This document shows positions 42,389 through 51,069 of a DNA stretch of 53,727 nt, in pieces. Position numbers and translations under genes: made by a program. Within the stretch, counting starts at the first letter, position 1; every line of letters starts with the position of its first letter. Under the pieces are notes generated by a model. That model worked only from the letters and a program-made list of their open reading frames with translations. It had not been told where the DNA came from and ran no database searches. The DNA is from Bacillota bacterium (lineage in GTDB: Bacteria; Bacillota; Bacilli; Paenibacillales; NBRC-103111), in the NCBI GenBank assembly GCA_023388055.1, contig JAEWGW010000014.1, positions 1 through 53,727 on the forward strand, in the 5' to 3' direction.

Positions 42389-44794
42389 ATGATGATGGCA
42401 AAATGGGCAGGCAAACTGGGGAGGGGGCTGATGGCTTTGGCGCTGCTTATGCTTCTGGTGCAGGCTGCACCGGAGGAGGCGGAGGCGGCTGCTGCGGCTG
42501 CAGTTACTGTCAACGCAGGAACTGTACTGGACAATGCAATGAACAATCCCGCCTGGTATTTGAACCAGTCCGGGCAGAAATCCGCAGCTACAGCGGGACC
42601 GGGCTATTGGCAGAATCTGAAGCTGAACGACACCCGCTACGTGCGGGCCTGGTACAAACCAACCAAGTATTACAACCGGACGACAGGTGTGTACAGCTAC
42701 GATTACCAGAATGCATACATGGAGCAATTGGACCAATACGCCCAGCGGATTATCCTGAATGTGGACCAGTGCGACCAGGCGGATATGGGCTTTAATCCAT
42801 CCACCATGACCCTCACCAATGCTACCGCCTGCCGGAATATCCTGAAGAACGGCATCAAGGAATACAAAATCCGTTATCCGCAGATCGAATATATTGAAGC
42901 CTTTAATGAGCCGGACAAGGATTGGGACATCGAAGCCTACGAAATGCCTGCAGTCCCGCCCAAAAGCTCCGGCTACGCTCCCAGCCCCAAGCTGTATTAC
43001 GAATGGTACAAGATATTCTACAGTGTCATCAACGAAATCAATGCGGAGCTGAATCCGCCGATTCCGTTGAAGCTGGGCGGGCCTGCGTTAGGCTTTTACA
43101 ACACTACCTATCTGGATGCGTTCCTGAATGCCTTCCGGGATGATCCCAATTCCGGCAAACGGCTGGATTTTATCTCTTACCATCAGTACCGTCAAAGAGG
43201 GACAGGGGTGGCGGAGAATCCGGGACCGGCAGCGGTGAAGAACGAAAAATCCATTTTGGAGACCAAATTGGCCAACAGGGGGTTAGACCCGCAGACCAAG
43301 GTGTTCGTCACGGAATACGGCGTTTTTCCCGGTCCGGCCAGCGGCCCCAAAGGGCATTCGGACAACACGGAGGCTCAGGACCAGCTGACCCAGGCCGCCG
43401 CTATGGCCACAACAGGCATGTATTATGTGGAGGGCGGCATGTCCATGCCCATGCATTGGACCATTGACCATGGCGACAATCCCCGCAAGGATATGTTCGT
43501 GGACGGGCTGGATGGTGTGCCCCTGCCGTATTATAACGTGCTCCGGATGCAATCCATGCTGAAAACCTCCCGGATCGCCTCCTCCACCTCAGCCGGAGCC
43601 TTGAATGCCGCCACCGGCTTAGGCGTACATAGTTTGGCTACCCGGGATGACACGGGGATTGCCGTGATGCTCGTTAATTACCAGTGGGACCAGGTTGCCG
43701 ACGGCGCCGGGATGGATTATAACGTAACGGCCACCATCAACAGCATTCCCGCAGGGCTGTTCTCCGGCAGCCGGAAGATGCGCCTGGAGCGGTATCAAAT
43801 TGACAATACCAACAGCAATTATAACAGCGGCGCGGACAATTCCCCGCTGAAGAAGATCGAGGATGTGGTGCTGGACTACAGCAGCACGCTGACCAGACCG
43901 TCCTTTTATATGGGTAAAAACACCATCACCCTGATGGTGCTGACGCCGGTGCACCGTTTTGAGGCGGAAGCGTCCGGCGTGGGCAAAACCGTCTCCGCCG
44001 GGGATGCCCAGACCAATGTCAGCGACCCGGCCGCCTCGGGCGGTGCCTTCAACAAATTCGACGCCAATGCGGCAGGGGATTATGTGGAGTATACGCTGAA
44101 TGTGCCGCAGACGGGGACCTACGCCGTGAAGGCCCGGGTCAAAAAAGGACCCGACCGGGGCAAGTTCGAGCTGACGGTGGACGGGGCCATTGCAGGCGGC
44201 TGGAATGATCTGTACGCAGCCGATCAGAGCTATGAGGAATTCTATATCGGCAGCAAATATTTCGGCGCGGCAGGTACGAAGAAGTTCCGGCTGACCGCCA
44301 AGGATAAAAATGCCGCCAGCAGCGGATACGATGCCGGGTTTGATTTTATCGAGCTGGTTCCCCGGAGTGCGGTTATCTACGAGCTGGAGCAGCTTTCGCC
44401 GCGGACAGGCACACCTGCCGATCACGCACCTTACTATTTTATTTCTGATGCTGCCGCCTCGGGAGGCGCCTTCGTCAAGTTCGCCGCTGTTGGAGCGGGA
44501 GCCAACAGCCATATCCGCTTCCTGGTCCATGTGAAGGAGGCGGGGGAATACAAGCTGTACGTCAGCGGCAAAACCTATACCACCCGGGGTAAATATCAGG
44601 TGTACGTGGACGGCCTGGCCCTTGGCGGCGTGCAGGACCAGTATGCGGGAACGGAGGCTTATGCGGACACACTCATCGGCAAGGTAGTGTTCGACAAGCC
44701 GGGGGTAAAGGAGATCCGCCTGCAGGTAACCGGCAAAAACAGCTCCAGCACCGGCTATGACCTGTCCCTGGACACCATCCGGCTGGAGCCGTAG
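42389..44794 (+). CDS. secreted clan GH-A-like glycosidase with two C-terminal carbohydrate-binding modules (paralogue 3)
   Basis: This 801-aa exported relative of the two giant proteins has a signal peptide of ~33 residues (EAEA). Catalytic candidates are Glu174 (YIEAFNEPDKDW) and Glu309 (VFVTEYGVF), with DFISYHQYRQ before the nucleophile. It lacks the F5/8C insert: the barrel runs straight through PYYNVLRMQSMLK. The strand following the barrel shares the Leu/Ile-Asp-x-x-(H/N)SNY pattern with the other two. Residues ~545-660 and ~670-801 are two CBM6/35-like beta-sandwich modules (FEAEASGVGK, YELEQLSP). GGAGAAAGG is 8 nt before the ATG. It follows a terminator, so it may be transcribed separately. 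Confidence 0.8.
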   Translation: MMMAKWAGKLGRGLMALALLMLLVQAAPEEAEAAAAAAVTVNAGTVLDNAMNNPAWYLNQSGQKSAATAGPGYWQNLKLNDTRYVRAWYKPTKYYNRTTGVYSYDYQNAYMEQLDQYAQRIILNVDQCDQADMGFNPSTMTLTNATACRNILKNGIKEYKIRYPQIEYIEAFNEPDKDWDIEAYEMPAVPPKSSGYAPSPKLYYEWYKIFYSVINEINAELNPPIPLKLGGPALGFYNTTYLDAFLNAFRDDPNSGKRLDFISYHQYRQRGTGVAENPGPAAVKNEKSILETKLANRGLDPQTKVFVTEYGVFPGPASGPKGHSDNTEAQDQLTQAAAMATTGMYYVEGGMSMPMHWTIDHGDNPRKDMFVDGLDGVPLPYYNVLRMQSMLKTSRIASSTSAGALNAATGLGVHSLATRDDTGIAVMLVNYQWDQVADGAGMDYNVTATINSIPAGLFSGSRKMRLERYQIDNTNSNYNSGADNSPLKKIEDVVLDYSSTLTRPSFYMGKNTITLMVLTPVHRFEAEASGVGKTVSAGDAQTNVSDPAASGGAFNKFDANAAGDYVEYTLNVPQTGTYAVKARVKKGPDRGKFELTVDGAIAGGWNDLYAADQSYEEFYIGSKYFGAAGTKKFRLTAKDKNAASSGYDAGFDFIELVPRSAVIYELEQLSPRTGTPADHAPYYFISDAAASGGAFVKFAAVGAGANSHIRFLVHVKEAGEYKLYVSGKTYTTRGKYQVYVDGLALGGVQDQYAGTEAYADTLIGKVVFDKPGVKEIRLQVTGKNSSSTGYDLSLDTIRLEP

Positions 44795-45060
44795 GGGAGT
44801 GGAGCAGAGGGAAGGTAAAGCAGGAAAGAAAGAGCAGGGAAGGAAGAGCAGGGAAGGAAGGCTGCCGGGGATTGTAGAGATACAGGAGCGGAATTAGTGG
44901 AAGTAGTGGGAATGCCAGGAGGAGCGAATGTAGCGAAAGTAGTGGACGGGCCAGCGAGGGGTTGTGGTGAACGCGGAGGTTACGGTGAATACGGAGGAAT
45001 TTGTGGAAGTAACGGCAGTATGAGTGGAAGCAGCGAAAGAGGCGGAGCAGCATGAGCTTC
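44795..45060 (+). other. purine-rich gene-free stretch
   Basis: About 260 bp after the third glycosidase consist mostly of A and G on the plus strand, with short repeats such as GAGCAGGGAAGGAA twice in tandem and GTGGAAGTA several times. No gene with a ribosome site is visible on either strand. Confidence 0.6.
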
Positions 45061-45066
45061 ACTATG

Positions 45067-45206
45067 ATAGCGCACAACAAATGTTTGCTATTTAGGTAAA
45101 ATAGGAGTTTTCACAAGAATAGCATACATAAAATGTATGCTAAAGCCCGTTGGAGCCTACTTTATGGGTGAAATCGAGTGAATAGTAATCATTTCATGAT
45201 CGCTAT
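45067..45206. repeat. array of three 25-nt hairpins
   Basis: Palindromes lie at 45067-45091, 45119-45143 and 45182-45206, with arms of the type ATAGCATACAT / ATGTATGCTA. Start-to-start distances are 52 and 63 nt, the same spacing as in the array at 1863-2052 although the sequence differs. Confidence 0.8.
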
Positions 45207-45401
45207 TTGTGGTTTTTTCGATAAAATGAGCAGATAGGATACATTGTTTGGCGCTTACATGCAAGGGGTGAGGGAGGGCGCGGGGTCACCGTTTGAAAAT
45301 AAGCAACCAACCGTGCAGCCAGCTGTGCAGCAAACTGTGCAGCCAGCTGTGCCACAGAGGAATCCCGCAAGGCCTGCCCCTGCCAACCGCCCAGCCGTGA
45401 A

Positions 45402-45434
45402 AAAACGGGCACCCCTTCATGGGATGCCCGTTTT
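45402..45434 (-). terminator. terminator of the xylR-like gene
   Basis: AAAACGGGCA and TGCCCGTTTT form a 10-bp stem with an inner CCCC/GGG pairing. It lies 14 bp beyond the repressor stop, with A/T runs on both sides. Confidence 0.8.
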
Positions 45435-45447
45435 CCGTTCCAAAGCT

Positions 45448-46731
45448 CTACCCGTTCACGCCCACGCTGACCTGCCGGTCGGCGAAGAAGCCCGAGACGG
45501 CGAAGGAGGCCGCCCCTGCCACACTGGAGCGCAGGCCCAGACCGGCGAACTCCAGGCGCAGCCGCTCCCGGTGATAGGGCAGCGCCCGCTCCTGGATCAC
45601 TTCCCGGACGGACGGGGCCAGCCACCGCTCCGCCAGGGTAAACCGGTTGCCGATAATGATCAGCTCCGGGTTAAAGGTGTTGATGATATTCACCACACCA
45701 ACCCCCAGGTAGCGCCCCGTCCGCCGGAACAGCTCCTGCGCTGCTGAATTGCCCGTATCGGCCAATGCGGCCAGCGCCTCCAGCTCCGCCTGCCGCGGTA
45801 CCTCCGCGGCGCTGTCATCCGTTTCGGCGGCAGTCTCCGCCCCGCTGCTGCCAGCGGCTCCGCCAGCCGCTCCGCTGCCACCATCGGCCGCATCCGGGCT
45901 AAGCAGCGCCTCCGCTTCAGCCAGGATGGCCTGCTCCGAGGCATACAGCTCCCAGCAGCCTACGTTACCGCAGCGGCAGGGGCGGCCGTCGGCATGGACG
46001 GTGATATGGCCCATTTCTCCGGAATAGCCGGACGCCCCGCGGTACAGCTCATCCTTCAGAATGATGCCCGAGCCGATGCCGATGCCCACACTGATATAGA
46101 TCAGGTTGGAGACATTCCGGCCGATGCCGAATTCCTTTTCGCCCACAGCCCCCGCATTGGCTTCATTGTCAATGATCACAGGCACCTTAAACTCCGCCTC
46201 CAACAGCGACTGGAGCGGCACATTCCGCCAGCCCAGATTGGGAGCAAAAAGGACGGTGCCCTTATCATCCGTAATACCGGGCACGCCCACACCGATACCG
46301 ACCACGCCGTAGGGGCTGGCCGGTGCTTTGTTCATCAGACGCCGCAGGCAGTCCTTGAGCCGCCCCAATACCTGCTCGGGCGTATCCATCCCCCGCAAGG
46401 AGGACCGGGTTTCGTGGACAATGGTGCCTTTAAGATCCGTCAGCACCGCGTGGATGTCCCGCACGCCCAGATCGACGCCGATGGCATACCCCGCATCCTG
46501 CCGGAACACCAGCAGCACCGGCTTCCGTCCGCCGCTGGATTCGCCTGTGCCGATTTCATACAGAAGGCTCTCCTCCATCAGCTCGGCCACCAGGGTAGAA
46601 ACCGTAGCTTTGGTCAGGCCTGTAGTTTTGGCCACTTCGGCCCGGGACAAGGGGGAGGCCTTGCGCAGGAGCTGCAGGACGATGGATTTATTAATTTTTT
46701 TCATCAGGTTCAAATCGCCGGTTATCTTCAA
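45448..46731 (-). CDS. xylR: ROK-family xylose-responsive repressor XylR
   Basis: This 427-aa repressor has an N-terminal winged HTH (LSRAEVAKTTGLTKATVSTL) and a ROK sugar-binding domain with GVDLGVRDIHAVLTD and the zinc motif GHITVHADGRPCRCGNVGCWE. XylR binds the xyl operator without xylose and releases it with xylose. It is divergent from xylA, and a near-perfect operator lies between them. The start is the TTG at 46731 with GAGGTGAG 6 nt upstream. An Ala/Gly/Ser-rich insertion (about residues 283-315) interrupts the ROK domain and is longer than in B. subtilis-type XylR. No xylB is present in the window. Confidence 0.92.
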   Translation of the reverse strand: MKITGDLNLMKKINKSIVLQLLRKASPLSRAEVAKTTGLTKATVSTLVAELMEESLLYEIGTGESSGGRKPVLLVFRQDAGYAIGVDLGVRDIHAVLTDLKGTIVHETRSSLRGMDTPEQVLGRLKDCLRRLMNKAPASPYGVVGIGVGVPGITDDKGTVLFAPNLGWRNVPLQSLLEAEFKVPVIIDNEANAGAVGEKEFGIGRNVSNLIYISVGIGIGSGIILKDELYRGASGYSGEMGHITVHADGRPCRCGNVGCWELYASEQAILAEAEALLSPDAADGGSGAAGGAAGSSGAETAAETDDSAAEVPRQAELEALAALADTGNSAAQELFRRTGRYLGVGVVNIINTFNPELIIIGNRFTLAERWLAPSVREVIQERALPYHRERLRLEFAGLGLRSSVAGAASFAVSGFFADRQVSVGVNG

Positions 46732-46850
46732 AAGTTGCTCACCTCAGGCCGCATTCGGTCCGCACCGCTTGCCGGAATAATTACTCATTATAAAGGGTAG
46801 GCTCCCATGTGAATACTATTATTTTAGCGGATAAAACGAATTTCTGTCAA

Positions 46851-46879
46851 AGTTAGTTTAATCAATAGACAAACTAAGT
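46851..46879. promoter_or_regulatory. xyl operator (XylR binding site)
   Basis: AGTTAGTTTA and CAAACTAAGT form the two inverted arms of the classical 29-bp xylO seen in Bacillus species. It overlaps the xylA promoter and so explains xylose-dependent control. Confidence 0.92.
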
Positions 46880-46894
46880 ATCCGGTGATATGAT
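46866..46894 (+). promoter_or_regulatory. sigma-A promoter of xylA
   Basis: TAGACA (46866-46871) and TATGAT (46889-46894) are spaced by 17 bp; the -35 lies within the xyl operator. Confidence 0.75.
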
Positions 46895-46938
46895 AAGGGT
46901 GAAGAAAACGAGATTGATATTTACAGGAGGAATCATAA

Positions 46939-48255
46939 ATGGCCGCTTATTTTGGAAACGTTCCGGCAATTGCTTATGAAGGCAAAAACTCCACTAACCC
47001 GCTGTCCTACAAATTCTACAATCCAGAGGCTGTTGTCGCCGGCAAAACCATGAAGGAATGGCTCCGCTTCTCAGTAGCTTACTGGCATTCCTTCACGTAT
47101 AACGGCTCCGACCCGTTCGGCGCAGGCACCATGCAGCGTGATTGGGACCGCTTCAGCGGCCTGGATCTGGCTAAGGCTCGTGTAGAAGCCGCTTTCGAGC
47201 TGATGGAAATCCTGGATGCTCCCTACTTTGCATTCCATGACCGCGACATCGCTCCGGAAGGCTCCAACCTGCAGGAAACCAACAAGAACCTGGATATTAT
47301 CGTTGCCCAAATCAAGGAAAACATGAAGTCCTCCGGCCGCAAGCTGCTGTGGAATACCGCCAACATGTTCTCCAACCCGCGTTTTGTGCACGGCGCCGCC
47401 ACCACCAGCAACGCCGAGGTATATGCCTATGCTGCCGCACAAGTGAAGAAGCAGCTGGAAGTGGGCAAGGAGCTGGGTGCCGAAAACTATGTGTTCTGGG
47501 GCGGCCGCGAAGGTTACGAAACTCTCCTAAACACCGACATGAAGCTGGAGCTGGACAATCTGGCGCGTTTCTTCCACATGGCCAAGGATTACGCCAAGGA
47601 AATCGGCTTTGGAGCCCAATTCCTGATCGAGCCGAAGCCGAAGGAGCCGACCAAGCACCAATACGACTTTGATGCCGCTACAACGCTCTCCTTCCTGAGA
47701 GGGTATGATCTGGACAAAACCTTCAAGCTGAACCTGGAAGCTAACCATGCTACCCTGGCCGGCCACACCTTCGAGCATGAGCTGACTGTTGCCCGGATCA
47801 ACGGCGCATTGGGCTCCATCGATGCCAACCAAGGCGACGAGCTGCTGGGCTGGGATACCGACGAGTTCCCGACCAACCTGTACAGCTCCACTTTGGCGAT
47901 GTACGAAATCCTGAAGAACGGCGGCCTGGGCAGCGGCGGCGTGAACTTCGATTCCAAGGTCCGCCGTGCATCCTTCGAGCCGATCGACGTGGTTTACTCC
48001 CACATCGCCGGTATGGACAGCTTCGCCAGAGGCCTGGAAGTAGCAGTTAAGCTTCTTGAAGACAAGGTTCTGGAGAATGTGGTTGACGATCGTTACGCTT
48101 CCTTCAAAACCGGCATCGGTGCGGACATTGTAGCGGGCAAGGTGGACTTCAAGTCCCTGGAGGCCTACGCCCTGCAAAACAACCCCATCGTGAATGCTTC
48201 CGGCCGTCAAGAGCTGATCAAATCCGTGCTGAACCAATACCTGTTGAACACCTAA
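46939..48255 (+). CDS. xylA: xylose isomerase
   Basis: This 438-aa class II xylose isomerase converts D-xylose to D-xylulose in the cytoplasm. Active-site signatures are FAFHDRDIAPEG (catalytic His and Asp), VFWGGREGYETL, the metal-binding IEPKPKEPTKHQYDFD and EANHATLAGHTF. AGGAGG lies ~8 nt before the ATG. It is a single-gene unit: a strong terminator follows and no xylulokinase is adjacent. Control is by XylR through the operator at 46851. Confidence 0.97.
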   Translation: MAAYFGNVPAIAYEGKNSTNPLSYKFYNPEAVVAGKTMKEWLRFSVAYWHSFTYNGSDPFGAGTMQRDWDRFSGLDLAKARVEAAFELMEILDAPYFAFHDRDIAPEGSNLQETNKNLDIIVAQIKENMKSSGRKLLWNTANMFSNPRFVHGAATTSNAEVYAYAAAQVKKQLEVGKELGAENYVFWGGREGYETLLNTDMKLELDNLARFFHMAKDYAKEIGFGAQFLIEPKPKEPTKHQYDFDAATTLSFLRGYDLDKTFKLNLEANHATLAGHTFEHELTVARINGALGSIDANQGDELLGWDTDEFPTNLYSSTLAMYEILKNGGLGSGGVNFDSKVRRASFEPIDVVYSHIAGMDSFARGLEVAVKLLEDKVLENVVDDRYASFKTGIGADIVAGKVDFKSLEAYALQNNPIVNASGRQELIKSVLNQYLLNT

Positions 48256-48295
48256 GGTCTTTTGTCCGAAGGCAAAAGCTCCAACAGTCTCTAAG

Positions 48296-48328
48296 CCGAA
48301 AGCCCGCCACAAGGGCTTTCGGTTTTTT
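48296..48328 (+). terminator. rho-independent terminator of xylA
   Basis: CCGAAAGCCC pairs with GGGCTTTCGG around a short loop and is followed by TTTTTT. Confidence 0.9.
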
Positions 48329-48401
48329 GTTGTAGCCGCTTAAGGGCCGTGTTCCGCCCATACACTTCTTGAATTTCCTTTGACAGGGTTTTTTTTCATT
48401 T

Positions 48402-48439
48402 TTAACTGGGAAACTGGTATGGTTTAACGTAATATTAAC
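48402..48439 (+). promoter_or_regulatory. TTAAC direct repeats upstream of a histidine kinase (PhoP-box-like)
   Basis: TTAAC occurs at 48402, 48424 and 48435, i.e. spaced by 22 and 11 bp. Bacillus PhoP boxes are TTAACA-type repeats with an 11-bp period. One expected repeat at 48413 is missing. Confidence 0.35.
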
Positions 48440-48510
48440 TTATAGGGAATGGCGTCTCTTGCTGCCACTGGCAAGGTAAGCCATGGGAGCTGGAAGGGGA
48501 CATCTTAAGG

Positions 48511-50904
48511 ATGATACGGAGAGGCAAAACGGTTGCGGTTTTGATTTCGGTGGCGTTCGTCAGCTTGCTGCATATGACAGTTTGGTTTCGTGACGGGAGA
48601 TTCCCCGCGTTGCAGCCTGTCGGGCTGGTGTGGCTTCTGGGGTTTGTGGGTACAGCCTATGCCGCCGGCCATTATTATGAAAAAGCGGAAGCACGCAGCC
48701 GGGCTGACCTCCAGCGGCAAGCCGCTGCGGCACCTTCTGCGGAAACACAGGACAAGCAGGACGGGTTTAAGCTGTTGGGCATCCAGCCTGATCCTGTGTT
48801 TCTGTTTGATGGGGATGAGCCAGTTTACTTGAATGCCGCCGCCGAAAAATGGCTGGCCTCCACCAGATTGGCAAGCTACCGCCAACTGCTCCAATTCATT
48901 CATCCGGAGGACAGGAAACGGCTGGAGGGCCTTGCCGCCCCGGAGCCGGAACAGTTTCGCCGGATGGAGCTGCGCGGCCTAAGCCCCGAGGGTATGGAGC
49001 AGGAGAACGAATGGATATTCACTTGTTTCCTCGTTTCCGGCAGGGTCTTGCAGCAGGTGACCATCCGCGGCTTGTTCGGCCAAAGGCGGATTCGTCAGGA
49101 GATGGAACGCGCGGAGCGTTCGTTTAACGAAATTCTGCGCCATCAGCAGGGCATTATTTTCAAATACATAGGCAATGCCGAAGGAGATTTCAAGTGTACA
49201 CTCTGGACGGGGGAGCTTGCCCTGAAGCTGGGGCTTCCTGATGAACGCATCATCGCCCGCACGCTCCAGGAGGTGTTTCCGCCGGAAACCGCCAAGGCGA
49301 TTCGCTACTATTTCCGCATTGCGTGGGAAGAGGAGCGCCAGGTGGTTTTTGAGATCAGCATCTCATCCATTCCATGCCTCATTACGCTGCAGCCCTTCGG
49401 GGGTGAAGCGGAAGGTCGGGAAATCCTGGGCTATTGTATGGACATCAGCGATCGCAAGGAGACGGAGGCGGAGCTGACCTGGACCAAGGAGATGCTGGAG
49501 TCCTTCTTCAACAATACCTCCGATGCCATTTGTGTGACCGATCTGAATGGAGATACCCTGCATGTGAACGAGGCGTTTATGGGGCTGTTCGGATGGTCCT
49601 ACGAGGAGTGTATCGGCAAAAGCGTCTATCTTACCGTGCCCTCCGACTTGCAGGAGGAGGTGCAGAACTTCCATGAAGCGGTGGAATTCGGCGGCCATAT
49701 CAGCGGGTATGAAACCCGGAGGATCAAGCGCGATGGCCAGGAGTTTGATGTGAGCGTTACCATTTCGCCTATCCGCAACAATGCCGGGAATGCCATTGCC
49801 ATCGCCTCCATCTCACGGGACATTACTGAAAACAAACGTGTGGAGGCCGCCCTCCGCCGCAGTGAGATGAAATACAGGCTCATCGCGGAAAATATGACGG
49901 ATATTATCGGCGTGCTGACTCCGCAGGGGGAGATCGAATATTGGTCGCCCTCCAGCCGGTTCTTGCTGGGAACGGAGCCGGAGGAATTGATGGGCCAATG
50001 CGTCTGCCTTATGATTCACCAGGATGACAGAAGCAAATTGAAGAAGTTGCTTCAGGATTCCACGTTCTCCGAGGCTGTGGAGGTGGCGGAGCTCAGATTC
50101 CGGCATTCGGCAGGGAACTGGGTTGTGTTGGAGGTGTCCTGCCGCTGCATCCCCGATCTGGAGCTGGGGGAAGAGACGAATCTTCTTATCGTAGGCCGGG
50201 ATATCACTGAGCGCAAACAAGCGGAGGAAATGCTGTTGAAATCGGAGAAGCTATCGGTGGTGGGGCAGCTTGCCGCCGGAGTGGCCCACGAAATCCGCAA
50301 CCCGCTTACCTCGCTGAAGGGCTTTTTGCAGCTGCTCCAGCAAAGAACCAACGAGAATGAATTTTTCTTCGAGCTGATGCTGTCGGAATTGGACCGGATC
50401 AATAATATTGTCAGCGAGTTTCTGGTGTTATCGAAGCCGCAGATTGCCAAGATGGAGCCCCGCAACCTGGTGCAGATCGTCCGGGTGGTCATCGCATTTT
50501 TAACCAGCCAGGCGCTTCTGAACAATGTTCAAATCATCACCCATGTGTTGACGGAGGATGAGGTGATCGTGGATTGTGATGAGAATCAGCTGAAGCAGGT
50601 TTTTATCAATTTGCTGAAAAATGCGGTGGAATCCATGACAATGGGCGGAACGATCAATGTCACTCTTTCCCACCCCGCTTCGGGCAGGGTGAATGTCCGC
50701 TTCGAGGACCAGGGGCAGGGTATCCCTCCGGAGAGGCTGCAGAAGCTGGGAGAGCCCTTTTATACCACCAAGGAAAAGGGAACCGGCCTGGGCCTTATGG
50801 TCAGCTTCCGGATTATCCAGGAGCATGGCGGTACGGTAAAGGTTCAGAGTGAGGTGGGCACCGGGACGGTTTTCGACGTTAATCTGCCGGTCCGGGTGAA
50901 TTAG
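48511..50904 (+). CDS. four-PAS sensor histidine kinase (sporulation-kinase type)
   Basis: This 797-aa kinase has two short hydrophobic helices near the N-terminus (about 8-26 and 36-54). Four PAS-like domains follow in tandem, the last two being clearest (LESFFNNTSDAICVTDLNGD and YRLIAENMTDIIGVLTPQGE, each ending in DITE). Next come HisKA with His593 (AAGVAHEIRNPLTSLKGF) and HATPase_c (NLLKNAVESM, GTGLGLMVS). There is no adjacent response regulator. It resembles KinA/KinE-type phosphorelay kinases and the kinase at 6133, so it is a possible target of Sda. The start ATG at 48511 has AAGGGGA ~10 nt upstream. Confidence 0.88.
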   Translation: MIRRGKTVAVLISVAFVSLLHMTVWFRDGRFPALQPVGLVWLLGFVGTAYAAGHYYEKAEARSRADLQRQAAAAPSAETQDKQDGFKLLGIQPDPVFLFDGDEPVYLNAAAEKWLASTRLASYRQLLQFIHPEDRKRLEGLAAPEPEQFRRMELRGLSPEGMEQENEWIFTCFLVSGRVLQQVTIRGLFGQRRIRQEMERAERSFNEILRHQQGIIFKYIGNAEGDFKCTLWTGELALKLGLPDERIIARTLQEVFPPETAKAIRYYFRIAWEEERQVVFEISISSIPCLITLQPFGGEAEGREILGYCMDISDRKETEAELTWTKEMLESFFNNTSDAICVTDLNGDTLHVNEAFMGLFGWSYEECIGKSVYLTVPSDLQEEVQNFHEAVEFGGHISGYETRRIKRDGQEFDVSVTISPIRNNAGNAIAIASISRDITENKRVEAALRRSEMKYRLIAENMTDIIGVLTPQGEIEYWSPSSRFLLGTEPEELMGQCVCLMIHQDDRSKLKKLLQDSTFSEAVEVAELRFRHSAGNWVVLEVSCRCIPDLELGEETNLLIVGRDITERKQAEEMLLKSEKLSVVGQLAAGVAHEIRNPLTSLKGFLQLLQQRTNENEFFFELMLSELDRINNIVSEFLVLSKPQIAKMEPRNLVQIVRVVIAFLTSQALLNNVQIITHVLTEDEVIVDCDENQLKQVFINLLKNAVESMTMGGTINVTLSHPASGRVNVRFEDQGQGIPPERLQKLGEPFYTTKEKGTGLGLMVSFRIIQEHGGTVKVQSEVGTGTVFDVNLPVRVN

Positions 50905-50960
50905 GCCGTGTCTGAAAAACTCGCTGAAATCCGCTCCCCTCGGAGTTTCATATACGCCTA
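50902..50960. repeat. 59-bp internally deleted copy of the MITE-like element (inverted)
   Basis: It begins TAGGCCGTGT and ends GAGTTTCATATACGCCTA. The inner part GCTCCCCTCGGAGTTT matches the complement of the 22165 element near its left end. It overlaps the stop codon of the kinase gene. Confidence 0.65.
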
Positions 50961-51069
50961 AAAGTTGCTGCTCCCCAAACGGGGGGCAGTCGTTTTTCCC
51001 GTCCGAATATGGTATTCTGTTGGCATGTGCAAGGATGTGTTCCATAAATTAAGGACAGGACCAGGTGAA

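Noticed and set aside
45244..45747. Plus-strand frame with Gln-Pro-Val repeats overlapping the XylR gene
   Set aside because: Most of it is antisense to a well-supported repressor gene and it spans that gene's terminator; no ribosome site.
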